From the NCBI GenBank assembly GCA_036443455.1, contig JAZFYI010000052.1, positions 1-10,149 on the forward strand: a stretch of DNA of 10,149 nt, in the 5' to 3' direction. Numbering within the stretch: the stretch's first letter is position 1; every line of letters begins with the position of its first letter. Source of the stretch: MnTg04 sp036443455 (lineage in GTDB: Bacteria > Pseudomonadota > Gammaproteobacteria > Steroidobacterales > MnTg04). Shown one piece after another: positions 1 to 7,112 of this stretch. The notes beneath the pieces were generated by a model that was not told the DNA's origin, searched no databases, and saw only the letters and a list, made by a program, of their open reading frames with translations. A program made the position numbers and the translations under genes.

Positions 1-189
1 ATGCACGAGCCGGGCGGCCACGCCGGACAGACCATATTCAGCAACCTGGAGTTCTCGGTGCAACCGCAAACCGGGCTGATCGTCATGTTTCCATCCTATC
101 TCGAGCATTGGGTGGAAATGCAACAAAACGACATCCCCAGGGTCGGCATTACTTTTAACCTGGACCTGGTCAGGAACGAAGACTGCTGA
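1..189 (+). CDS. 2OG-Fe(II) oxygenase, C-terminal fragment (5' end outside window)
   Basis: This is the last 62 residues of what looks like a putative 2-oxoglutarate/Fe(II)-dependent dioxygenase of the PF13759/TIGR02466 type. Seen directly: the C-terminal signature of that family, with a 'TGLIVMFPSYLEHWVE' strand-turn carrying the distal iron-ligand histidine (His38 of the fragment), followed by 'PRVGITFNL', whose arginine is the expected 2-oxoglutarate carboxylate ligand. Family members are usually around 200 residues and carry an HxD/E motif upstream, so the ATG at base 1 is very unlikely to be the true start and the gene is cut by the window edge. Substrate is unknown. It lies 40 bp before a second, unrelated-subfamily 2OG hydroxylase on the same strand, suggesting co-transcription. 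The family call rests on this short motif region only. Confidence 0.75.
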   Translation: MHEPGGHAGQTIFSNLEFSVQPQTGLIVMFPSYLEHWVEMQQNDIPRVGITFNLDLVRNEDC

Positions 190-229
190 TCGCTGCTACC
201 GCGAGGAACAAGGACCGATACCACAAGCC

Positions 230-1585
230 ATGAGCGCCGAATCACTACAACAAGCCTTTGCCGCGGCGGAAAAAGACCTGCGCGAAGGCAGGCAGCGACA
301 GGCGGAGCAGCGTCTGCAAGAACTCGCTGCGACGCAGCCGCCGTTTGCCCCGGCTTGCTTCAGGCTGGCAATGCTCGCCTTTCGCCGCGGCGACACCAGC
401 TCCAGCTTAGACCTGCTGGATGACGCAACGGCGGCAGAGCCTGATGTAGCCGCCTATCGGTATCGGCTGGCCTTCGTTCAACAGCATCTTGGCATGAATG
501 AGAAAGCCGCTGACAATTTCGCCCATACTGCCCGTCTGGACCCGGAGAATGTTTCCGCCATGCTCAAAGCCGGCGTGCTGTATACCGCTATGGGACAGAC
601 AGAAACTGGCGCGGAGTTGCTGCAGCTTGCTGTATTGACCGAGCCGGCACTGGATAAGGCCGCCGCCAATACCAAAATGACACCGGCCGCTCGTCAGGAA
701 ATCGGTTCTGCGCTACAGGCACTGAACAAGCATTACAGGCGGATGAACCAGCAGATTCTCGACGAACTTGCCAGCAAATACCCGGCAAAGGAGCGCGACA
801 GGTTCGAACGCGCCATGCGCATCCTGTATCGCGAGGAGCAAGCCGAATACAACCACCCGCTGCAACGGCCTGAGTTCCTCCTGATTCCGGGCATGCAGGC
901 GACGCCATGGTTCGAAAGGGAGGATTTCGACTGGATACCGCGGGTGGAAGCCGCCTACGATGACATTCGTGGCGAACTGGACGCCTTGCTCGAAGCGCAG
1001 GCCGAATTTACCCCTTATATCGTCGCGAACGAAGAAGGCACGGACCACAGCAAGACCCGGACCGGCACCGACTTTTCCTCGCTGGTGGGCTCGCCCTTAT
1101 GGACCTCCTTCCATATGACCAAGGCCGGCGTGATTTCCGAAAATTACACGCGCTGTCCAAAAACGATGGCCGTCATGGAGTCGCTGCCCTACCCCGAAGC
1201 CGAAGACTACATGCCCGAAATATTCTTTTCACGGTTGCAGCCTGGCGGTCATATCATTCCCCATTACGGGCAAATGAATTTCCGGCTGACCGTCCACCTC
1301 GGGCTGATCATTCCCGATGGCTGCGGAATCCGGGTCGGTGAGGAAACCCGGCATTGGGAAACCGGTAAAGTATTCGCCTTCGATGACAGCTTCGAACATG
1401 AAGCCTGGAATCGCGGCGACCGCGAACGCATCGTGCTGATCTTCGAAGCCTGGCATCCGGATATTCGACAAGCCGAGATTGACGGCCTGCAGATGTTTTT
1501 CCACAAGCGGGCCGAGTGGATGCGCCGCTGCCAGCCCGGCGGCAGGTCGGCCGTCGCAACGGAGACCGAGAATGGAACAGACTGA
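230..1585 (+). CDS. TPR-domain aspartyl/asparaginyl beta-hydroxylase
   Basis: A 451-residue predicted cytosolic protein with no signal peptide. Residues about 5-140 are helical TPR-like repeats (e.g. 'AAYRYRLAFVQQHLGMNEKAADNF' region). Residues about 215-425 form an aspartyl/asparaginyl beta-hydroxylase domain (PF05118), which in characterised members hydroxylates Asp/Asn side chains using 2-oxoglutarate, O2 and Fe(II). Visible active-site elements: PHYG at 344-347 with iron ligand His345, where Gly347 replaces the usual acidic ligand exactly as in animal AspH; RLTVHLGL at 352-359; FDDSFEHEAW at 384-393 with second iron ligand His390; and Arg400 in RIVLIF, matching the 2OG-binding arginine. 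TPR plus hydroxylase mirrors the lumenal part of animal AspH, without its membrane anchor. The start is the first ATG after the upstream stop; only a weak AAGGA at about 15 bp precedes it. It overlaps the next gene by 14 bp. Substrate is not deducible. Confidence 0.9.
   Translation: MSAESLQQAFAAAEKDLREGRQRQAEQRLQELAATQPPFAPACFRLAMLAFRRGDTSSSLDLLDDATAAEPDVAAYRYRLAFVQQHLGMNEKAADNFAHTARLDPENVSAMLKAGVLYTAMGQTETGAELLQLAVLTEPALDKAAANTKMTPAARQEIGSALQALNKHYRRMNQQILDELASKYPAKERDRFERAMRILYREEQAEYNHPLQRPEFLLIPGMQATPWFEREDFDWIPRVEAAYDDIRGELDALLEAQAEFTPYIVANEEGTDHSKTRTGTDFSSLVGSPLWTSFHMTKAGVISENYTRCPKTMAVMESLPYPEAEDYMPEIFFSRLQPGGHIIPHYGQMNFRLTVHLGLIIPDGCGIRVGEETRHWETGKVFAFDDSFEHEAWNRGDRERIVLIFEAWHPDIRQAEIDGLQMFFHKRAEWMRRCQPGGRSAVATETENGTD
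1561..1564 (+). promoter_or_regulatory. Ribosome binding site deciding the MscS-family start
   Basis: GGAG lies 7 bases before the ATG at 1572, inside the end of the upstream hydroxylase gene. It supports starting the channel gene there rather than at the in-frame ATG at 1479, whose extra 31 residues are low-complexity and would lengthen the overlap to 107 bp. Confidence 0.6.
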
Positions 1586-2687
1586 TCCGAGCGGAAACCC
1601 CCTGGTAGACTTCCTGTCGGACAAACTTCTGCCTTTGTTTTCGGTACTGGGTCCGTACCGGTTGGTCCAGGCTGCGGCCATCGTCCTGCTTGCCTGGTTA
1701 CTGGCGCTGGTCGTCGATCGCGTCATTTCGCGGGTCATCCGGCGCTGGACGGCGCGCACCAAAAATACTTTTGACGACAATCTGATCGAGATCCTGCATC
1801 GGCCGTTGCGGCTGGCGGTTATTCTCACCGGTCTGGGCGTCGCCGCCTTGTGGCTCAAAATGCCCGCCACGCCGGCATTCGCGACGCTGGCCATACTCAA
1901 GACCATCGCCATTCTAGTCTGGCTACAGTTCTCCATGCAGTTCGCCCGCATGCTGATCGGCTACCTGAGCAACCAGGAACATTCGTTCAATATCGTGCAG
2001 CCACGCACCCGGCCTTTACTGATCAACCTGGCCGTCATCGCCTTGGCCGCCATCGGGATTTACATGGTTCTGCTGGCATGGAGTATCGATGTCACGGCCT
2101 GGCTGGCATCCGCCGGAATCGTCGGACTGGCCCTGAGCTTCGCCGCCAAGGACACGCTGGCCAATCTTTTCGCCGGCATGTCCATACTCGCGGATTCGCC
2201 TTACAAGATCGGCGACTTCATTGTTCTGGATTCGGGCGAGCGTGGCGAAGTAACGCACATCGGCATGCGCAGCACGCGACTGTTGACCAGGGACGACATA
2301 GAAATCACCGTCCCCAACGGGGTAATGGGCAACAGCAAGATTTTCAATGAAAGCGGCGGCCCGCATGAGAAACATCGCATCCGGGTTGCGGTCAGCGCAG
2401 CCTACGGTTGCGACATTGACCTCGTGAGAAAAGTGCTGATGGACATAGCGCGGGACTGCTCTGATCTTTGTCGAAAACCCGAAGCACGGGTGCGCTTCCG
2501 CCGATTCGGCTCATCGGGCCTGGAGTTCGAGCTGCTGGGCTGGGTCGAGCAGCCAGTGCTCCGCGGTCGCATCCTGGACGCGCTGCACCAGCAAATCTAC
2601 AAGGAATTCAATAAACACCAGATCGAGATTCCGTTTGCCAAGCAGGATCTCTATATCAAGGAGTTTCCCGACAGGAAGTCGGGCTAG
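1572..2687 (+). CDS. MscS-family mechanosensitive ion channel
   Basis: A 371-residue inner-membrane protein. Hydrophobic segments lie at roughly 31-50, 80-95, 105-130 and 147-170. They are followed by the amphipathic pore helix at 174-203, which is Gly/Ala rich ('ASAGIVGLALSFAAKDTLAN') as in MscS TM3. Residues about 205-262 are the MscS beta domain ('SPYKIGDFI', 'GEVTHIGMRSTRL', 'ITVPNG'), and 265-360 the cytosolic alpha/beta vestibule domain. Such channels open on membrane tension to release solutes during hypo-osmotic shock. It is somewhat longer than E. coli MscS (286 residues) because of extra N-terminal membrane helices. The chosen ATG has a GGAG at 7-bp spacing and overlaps the hydroxylase stop by 14 bp, implying translational coupling. 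Whether this paralogue is a true emergency valve or a small-conductance relative cannot be told from sequence. Confidence 0.93.
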   Translation: MEQTDPSGNPLVDFLSDKLLPLFSVLGPYRLVQAAAIVLLAWLLALVVDRVISRVIRRWTARTKNTFDDNLIEILHRPLRLAVILTGLGVAALWLKMPATPAFATLAILKTIAILVWLQFSMQFARMLIGYLSNQEHSFNIVQPRTRPLLINLAVIALAAIGIYMVLLAWSIDVTAWLASAGIVGLALSFAAKDTLANLFAGMSILADSPYKIGDFIVLDSGERGEVTHIGMRSTRLLTRDDIEITVPNGVMGNSKIFNESGGPHEKHRIRVAVSAAYGCDIDLVRKVLMDIARDCSDLCRKPEARVRFRRFGSSGLEFELLGWVEQPVLRGRILDALHQQIYKEFNKHQIEIPFAKQDLYIKEFPDRKSG

Positions 2688-2763
2688 CACGCCTGTCATC
2701 GGGGATCGTGGACTCCGGGCGCTGGCTCGGGCGCTTACCGCCATCGTGACATGCGGGCCAAAT

Positions 2764-2785
2764 AGGCTGATTTTCAAGCCTTTTT
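2764..2785 (+). terminator. Putative rho-independent terminator after the oxygenase-MscS unit
   Basis: AGGCT (2764-2768) and AGCCT (2777-2781) form a 5-bp stem with an 8-base loop, followed directly by a run of T (2781-2785). The A bases just upstream can pair with the T run. It lies about 77 bp after the MscS stop and before the coiled-coil gene. The stem is short, so efficiency is uncertain. Confidence 0.45.
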
Positions 2786-2937
2786 CCATGCCCACCGACT
2801 ACTCAAAATGTGACAAGCATCGCATCACTGCGACCGCGGGTAATACAATATTTGTCATAATCAATCAGCCAGGGATGGAGCGGTGAAGCCGTAGCGCCAG
2901 AACACGCCGGCAGACACTGACATAGGACAGGCCCAAT

Positions 2938-4755
2938 ATGGATGGCATGGAACAAGCAAAGACGGTAGAAGACGTCCGCCGCGCAGCGAGAAAAGCGTTA
3001 TCGCGCCTGTCTCGTACTTTTGGCGAATGGGAAACACTGATCTCCGCGCTCAAGGCCGATCTCAGCGATCAGCAATCACTGACCCGGGAACTGCGCAAGC
3101 AGGTAAAACACCTGCCGACCAACGAGCAAATCGAATTCCTCAACGAGAAAATTGCCGGTCTGAAAAACGATTCCAAGAAACACAAAAACAATCGTAAGCT
3201 CGCCGAGAAAAATCGCAACGACTGGAAAGCCGAGTCGTCACGATTGCAGAAAGATCTGAAAAAGAAGGTCAGGGAGATTTCCCGGCTGGAAGCGCAAATC
3301 AGGAAACCGGTTGATTCTTCCGGGATGGAATTTACCGCGGTAGCCGATGCGGTCAGGGCCGAACTCGAAACCGAAAAAACATTTTCTCGCGAACAAGCCG
3401 AACAGATTAGCCGTCTGCGCAAAGACCTCGTTGAATTGCGCACCGAGAGACAAGCGCTGGAGCGAAATCTGGATGAGTTGCAGGCTTCGCTGGACAAACA
3501 GGCGAGAGACAACAACGCGTTCAAGGCCAATGAGAAAAAAGTACAGGAGCTGCGCGGCGATCTCGAGTATGCCCGCGCACAGCTGGACAAACAGGAAAGC
3601 AACAACAACGCGCTCGAGGTCAACGAGAAAAAAGCACGGGAGCTGCGCGATGAACTCGAACAGGCAAACAAGCAGATCGACAGGCAAAAAGACCAGCGAA
3701 AAGCCAGCCACAGAGAGTTAGAGGAAAAAGCAAAGCAGACACAGGAGCTTCGCAAGGAACTTGAACTGGCCCGCGGGCAACTGGGCAAGCTTTCCGAAAT
3801 GGAGGGCACGCTCCTGCAAGCCGATGAGACGGCCAGCGAAATTCAGAAAAAAATCGCATCGCTGGAATTCAATAATCGGGCGCTGAAAAAAGGCACGGAT
3901 CTCTTTCTCAAGGAGAAAGCAGAGGCCCGGGCCACGATCAGTGAACTAAAACAAACCGTTGAGGAAATAAAGGTCAAAGTCCGGATGGCGGAAGCCCGCC
4001 TGGCGCAAGCCCGGGCCGGTGAAGAATCGGCGGGTGAAGACACGCTGAGCATGAGCGCGATCCAGTCTCGCGACATTCGTTTCCAGATTCAAAATGAGGA
4101 ACTGCGGGTAAAACTTGGCAATCAGCGCATGGACCTGGACAAATTCCAGAACCTGGTGAAAGCCGCCAGCCAACGTTACCAGGAACTGGAAACCAGTAAC
4201 CAGGCGCAAAAGGAACTGATCGAAGAGTTGCAAGGCGATATAGACAAATATAACAAGGACCGCGCCGACAACAGAAAGAGCGATGTCCAGGTTTCACAAC
4301 TCAAGGCCAAGATTGATAAAAAGCAGAAAATGATTGAAAGCCTGCAGGCGGAAATTCTCAATCAGAAAGCGGATGGTATGGACAAATCAGGGCCCCTTGA
4401 TGCCCGCGATGAGACCCAGACATTCAAGCTGAATGCAGATCAGTTGGCAGCGGCGGACCCGCTCGCCGGCAAGGAACAGCAGCTTCAAATCGCTGATCTC
4501 AAAGGCCAGCTGGCGAAAAAAGAGCTTTCCATGAAAGTGGTACAGAAGTCGCTTGCCGACCTTCGCAATCGCTTTCACAAACTCGCCAGTCAAGACCGGG
4601 GCGATAATACGGTCGCCATGCCGAGGGCCAACGCGTCCAGAGCAGATGAAACCTCAGCGGCGCAAGCCAGCGCAAGCGATCAGCCCGATACAGGCAGCGA
4701 CAGCAGCGGTGAGATTGCAGCCACTGTTCAGATCAGGCGCCCCGAATTCGACTGA
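2938..4755 (+). CDS. Large cytosolic coiled-coil protein of unknown function
   Basis: A 605-residue protein not recognised as any named family. Nearly all of residues 10-550 is charged and helical, with heptad-like leucine spacing and dense Lys/Glu/Gln/Arg, as in long parallel coiled coils. There is no signal peptide, membrane segment or cysteine. Residues 185-281 hold an internal repeat (two copies of 31 residues plus a diverged third). The segment around 361-378 (GEESAGEDTLSMS) and residues 478-515 look like breaks in the coil. The last ~50 residues are a disordered Ser/Ala/Asp/Gln-rich tail. The start at 2938 has AGGA 10 bases upstream; an ATG three codons later is possible. It has its own 250-bp upstream region and so is probably transcribed alone. 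A structural or scaffolding role is inference from architecture only. Remote similarity to SMC or myosin coils would reflect composition, not homology. Confidence 0.85.
   Translation: MDGMEQAKTVEDVRRAARKALSRLSRTFGEWETLISALKADLSDQQSLTRELRKQVKHLPTNEQIEFLNEKIAGLKNDSKKHKNNRKLAEKNRNDWKAESSRLQKDLKKKVREISRLEAQIRKPVDSSGMEFTAVADAVRAELETEKTFSREQAEQISRLRKDLVELRTERQALERNLDELQASLDKQARDNNAFKANEKKVQELRGDLEYARAQLDKQESNNNALEVNEKKARELRDELEQANKQIDRQKDQRKASHRELEEKAKQTQELRKELELARGQLGKLSEMEGTLLQADETASEIQKKIASLEFNNRALKKGTDLFLKEKAEARATISELKQTVEEIKVKVRMAEARLAQARAGEESAGEDTLSMSAIQSRDIRFQIQNEELRVKLGNQRMDLDKFQNLVKAASQRYQELETSNQAQKELIEELQGDIDKYNKDRADNRKSDVQVSQLKAKIDKKQKMIESLQAEILNQKADGMDKSGPLDARDETQTFKLNADQLAAADPLAGKEQQLQIADLKGQLAKKELSMKVVQKSLADLRNRFHKLASQDRGDNTVAMPRANASRADETSAAQASASDQPDTGSDSSGEIAATVQIRRPEFD
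3490..3780 (+). repeat. 93-bp (31-residue) in-frame tandem repeat inside the coiled-coil gene
   Basis: Copies begin at 3490 (Leu185), 3583 (Leu216) and 3676 (Ile247), exactly 93 bases apart. Copies 1 and 2 share 18 of 31 residues, including LDKQ, NNA, NEKK and ELR, with long identical nucleotide blocks such as the stretch around 'gctggacaaaca'. Copy 3 is diverged and about 35 residues long (IDRQ...QELRKELELARGQ). 31 is not a multiple of seven, so each unit shifts the heptad register. Confidence 0.8.
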
Positions 4756-5657
4756 ATCGCCAGCATCCAGCTCAACGTCAGAACAAACAAAGCCAACATC
4801 ACCAGTATCCTTTGCGCCGGTGCAGAGAGCAGGATTCGCTTTCCCGCCACACCATAGGCGACTCCAATTGCCAGACCACAGACAAAGCCTGTCAGGTGAG
4901 CCACTACGTCGGTTCGCTCTCCGCCGGCGCCGGTATAGGCAAGCAATGCGATGCCGGCAAATATTGGCGACCAGCGTCTCAGCAGGTTTTCATCGGGTCT
5001 GCGCCATCGCCTCCAGGTGAATGCGGATAACAACCCCAGTGCCGCAAATATAGCGGTCGAGGCACCGATCGAGCGATGACCCGGCCCTTGCAACCAGGCA
5101 TTCAGGTAGTTCCCCATCGAACCGCCAAGCAGGATACCGGCCCAGGCCAGCCCGGTACCAAAAAGCTGTCCCGCAAAATAGCCAAATGCGCCGCCAAACA
5201 CCAGGTTCGCAACCAGGTGGGCCAGGTCCAGGTGCAACGTCAGGGCCGTTACGCTCCGCCACCATTGCCCGGACAACACGGCCGCGGAATCCATTCGCCC
5301 ACTGTCCAGCCAGGCTACACCGAAACTCTGGTGACTTTGCCAGTATGCAAACACGATCAGAAGCGAGACATAAGCAACGACACCGGCGATGCCGCTGGAC
5401 TGCCTGGGCACCGGCGGGGGTTGGGGAACCGGCTTGCGGACCTCGCTCAGATAGGCAAGGAGTTGTTCGTTCGCCCGGTTCGCAACCGGGCCGGGCACCA
5501 ACAACGCGTGCCGGGGTTCGGCGGATATCTTGCAATGGATATCCAGCGCCTGTAGTACCAGCGCAAGTTCCTGGCAGACAGCCAGCGACCGGCACTCGAA
5601 TACCACCACCCAGTCGCCGTCATCGGGCAGGGACCGGTCTTCCTGTTCCCAACTCAT
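4728..5657 (-). CDS. Rhomboid-family intramembrane serine protease with N-terminal cytosolic domain
   Basis: A 309-residue membrane protein. Residues about 90-305 form a rhomboid domain with roughly six helices plus an additional C-terminal hydrophobic segment (285-301). Motifs seen: GQWWR (130-134); HLDLAHLVAN (142-151) with the oxyanion-region His147 and Asn151; GAS at 198-200 with catalytic Ser200; and AHLTG with catalytic His254. This is the Ser-His dyad of active rhomboids. GASTA replaces the commoner GxSG after the serine. Residues 15-70 are a soluble alpha/beta segment resembling the small DUF2007-like signal-transducing fold, joined by a Pro-rich linker (76-84). Active rhomboids cleave transmembrane helices within the bilayer; the substrate here is unknown. 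It starts 9 bp after the DUF819 stop with no strong Shine-Dalgarno, suggesting coupled translation. Its 3' end overlaps the convergent coiled-coil gene by 28 bp. Confidence 0.9.
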   Translation of the reverse strand: MSWEQEDRSLPDDGDWVVVFECRSLAVCQELALVLQALDIHCKISAEPRHALLVPGPVANRANEQLLAYLSEVRKPVPQPPPVPRQSSGIAGVVAYVSLLIVFAYWQSHQSFGVAWLDSGRMDSAAVLSGQWWRSVTALTLHLDLAHLVANLVFGGAFGYFAGQLFGTGLAWAGILLGGSMGNYLNAWLQGPGHRSIGASTAIFAALGLLSAFTWRRWRRPDENLLRRWSPIFAGIALLAYTGAGGERTDVVAHLTGFVCGLAIGVAYGVAGKRILLSAPAQRILVMLALFVLTLSWMLAIQSNSGRLI

Positions 5658-5666
5658 CGGCCGTGC

Positions 5667-6824
5667 TCAACTGCCGACCCAGAAAGCGAGGCGGGCAGTC
5701 AACAAAGCCAGGTAATTACCAATCGCATAACCAATCAGGGCCATCAGTATCGCTACCGGTACGAGGCTCTCCTTGTGATATGCAGCAACGACTGGCGCGG
5801 AAGCGGCGCCCCCGATATTTGCCGCCGAGGCAATCGCCGCGCTGTGCACATCGACCCTGAACAGCCACGCGCCTGCCAGGCAAAACGCGCCGTGGATACT
5901 GATCCAGATAAAGGCTCCGAGGACAAACGCCGGCGCTTGCCCGAGTCCTTCCATCGATGCTCTCGCACCCATGCTGGCGACGAATATATAAATTATTGCC
6001 ATCGCGATGTTGTGCGATCCGGCTATTTCCCTGGCGCCGGTAAAGGACAAGGCCAGTGCAAAAGTCGTGACCAGCAGCAAATTCCAGGTCGATGTCGACA
6101 ATACCGGTGGAAATTCGGGCAGCGACGGAGCGATCCACGCCGCGAGCCAGGTGACGCCAAACGCGATAAATGCCAGGAACAGGTAGTCGCGCATTTCCGG
6201 TGGCGAGTCATTGCTGCGCAATCCCATGGCCGCCTTCTCCATCTCGGCCACCCGGTTTTCCGACACCTTGGTCCAGCGGTTAAAGCGTTCTGCGAACGCC
6301 TTGGACCCGAGCAAGATGGGCAACCAGACTACATAAACCAGGTTATCGGCGAGAACCGCCAGACCCAATTGCTCGGGTGAAGTGTCCAGCGCACCGGCCA
6401 CGGCCGCCATGTTGCCGGTGCCGCCTATCCAGCTTCCGGCGAGCGTGCCCCACCCCTTCCAGGCATCATCCGCCAGCCAGCCGTGCACGACCATAAAAGA
6501 AACCACACCGCCGACGACCACCCCGACGCTACCGAGCAGCATGACCAGGACACCCTTACCCATCACCCGTACCGCGGCTCCTATATCGACCGACAACAGC
6601 ATCAGGGTGATAAAAACCGGCAGGCCGAAATCGCGCATACCCGTGTATACGACCGACTCGGCGGGCATGATACCCAGGTTATTCAGCAGTACCGGGGTGG
6701 CATATATAAAAAGCAGCGGTGGAAACAGGTTGAAGACTTTCCAGCCGGTGCTTTTTTCCAGGTAAAAGAAAAAAGCGGCCACCGAAACCAGCGCGAACAA
6801 GACGCCTGTCGGTGATTGAATCAT
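5667..6824 (-). CDS. DUF819 (YjcL-type) multispanning membrane protein
   Basis: A 385-residue, very hydrophobic inner-membrane protein with about ten predicted helices in two halves, separated by a charged cytosolic loop near 178-212. Family markers seen: GSWIGGTGNMAAVAGAL at 130-146 and ANIGGAASAPVVA at 335-347, the two Gly/Ala-rich repeat signatures of DUF819 (PF05684). These sit at equivalent places in the two halves, typical of inverted-repeat secondary transporters. No substrate is established for the family to my knowledge; transport is inference. The start at 6824 is chosen because AGGGA lies 5 bases upstream and the protein then begins directly with family-like sequence. An in-frame ATG at 6974 would add 50 polar residues without family character. 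It is followed after 9 bp by the rhomboid gene, probably in one operon. Confidence 0.88.
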   Translation of the reverse strand: MIQSPTGVLFALVSVAAFFFYLEKSTGWKVFNLFPPLLFIYATPVLLNNLGIMPAESVVYTGMRDFGLPVFITLMLLSVDIGAAVRVMGKGVLVMLLGSVGVVVGGVVSFMVVHGWLADDAWKGWGTLAGSWIGGTGNMAAVAGALDTSPEQLGLAVLADNLVYVVWLPILLGSKAFAERFNRWTKVSENRVAEMEKAAMGLRSNDSPPEMRDYLFLAFIAFGVTWLAAWIAPSLPEFPPVLSTSTWNLLLVTTFALALSFTGAREIAGSHNIAMAIIYIFVASMGARASMEGLGQAPAFVLGAFIWISIHGAFCLAGAWLFRVDVHSAAIASAANIGGAASAPVVAAYHKESLVPVAILMALIGYAIGNYLALLTARLAFWVGS

Positions 6825-6829
6825 TGCTG

Positions 6830-6834
6830 TCCCT
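6830..6834 (-). promoter_or_regulatory. Ribosome binding site deciding the DUF819 start
   Basis: AGGGA on the minus strand, 5 bases before the ATG at 6824-6822. It favours this start over the longer in-frame ATG at 6974. Confidence 0.65.
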
Positions 6835-6909
6835 GTTGCCACTGATTTTTCTTCCTTCTGATTCGGCGCCGGAAAACCGGTCTTCGATAAACCGTCGATG
6901 CGTGGGCAA

Positions 6910-6955
6910 TGGCGAGCAAGCATACCTGGAAACCGCTGGCCTGCATGCTTCGCCA
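6910..6955. repeat. Imperfect inverted repeat, 11-bp stem with 3-base bulge
   Basis: TGGCGA (6910-6915) pairs with TCGCCA (6950-6955) and AGCAT (6919-6923) with ATGCT (6945-6949). An unpaired GCA (6916-6918) lies on one arm, with a 21-base loop. It sits about 85 bases upstream of the DUF819 start and could be a leader hairpin or a regulator site. No T-run follows on either strand, so it is not a terminator. Confidence 0.5.
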
Positions 6956-7112
6956 AGACGCAGCCCGCTGCCAATGCTCTCCCGCAAGCATGACTTTCCT
7001 CCAGCCCATGTCAAGAGGGACCTGTATGTATCCATTGCTTGTCGATCCGCCCTTTACAAACGGAAATAATCCAATAAGCTGCTTGCAATATCGTTGAACG
7101 CCGGAATACGCA

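Larger units (their letters stand above)
6825..7112. promoter_or_regulatory. Divergent intergenic region between DUF819 and thioredoxin lipoprotein
   Basis: This 288-bp region must hold promoters for both directions. Its right end is AT-richer (TTTACA at 7053-7058, AATAAT at 7065-7070), but I cannot assemble a correctly spaced -35/-10 pair. It contains an imperfect inverted repeat (6910-6955), and the octamer GCAAGCAT occurs twice (near 6916 and 6985). I see no convincing small gene in it. Confidence 0.5.

Noticed and set aside
1479..1571. N-terminal extension of the MscS protein from an upstream in-frame ATG
   Set aside because: Low-complexity Ser/Ala/Arg residues encoded within the hydroxylase gene, no ribosome site; the ATG at 1572 has GGAG at good spacing.
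1229..1951. Minus-strand 240-codon open frame across the hydroxylase/MscS junction
   Set aside because: Both plus-strand genes have clear family motifs in this stretch; the antisense translation shows none.
2809..2861. Possible sigma-70 promoter upstream of the coiled-coil gene (TGTGACA, TACAAT, CATAAT)
   Set aside because: Boxes resemble consensus singly but no pair has 16-18 bp spacing, so a promoter call would be a guess.
3069..3809. Long minus-strand open frame (246 codons) opposite the coiled-coil gene, rich in Ser/Arg/Leu
   Set aside because: It is the antisense shadow of a Lys/Glu-rich repeat protein; low-complexity composition, no Shine-Dalgarno, no domain pattern.
5186..5860. Plus-strand 224-codon open frame opposite the rhomboid and DUF819 genes
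   Set aside because: Arg/Pro/Gly-rich antisense shadow spanning two well-supported minus-strand genes.
6825..6974. 50-residue N-terminal extension of the DUF819 protein
   Set aside because: No family character, polar composition, and the internal ATG at 6824 has AGGGA at 5 bp.
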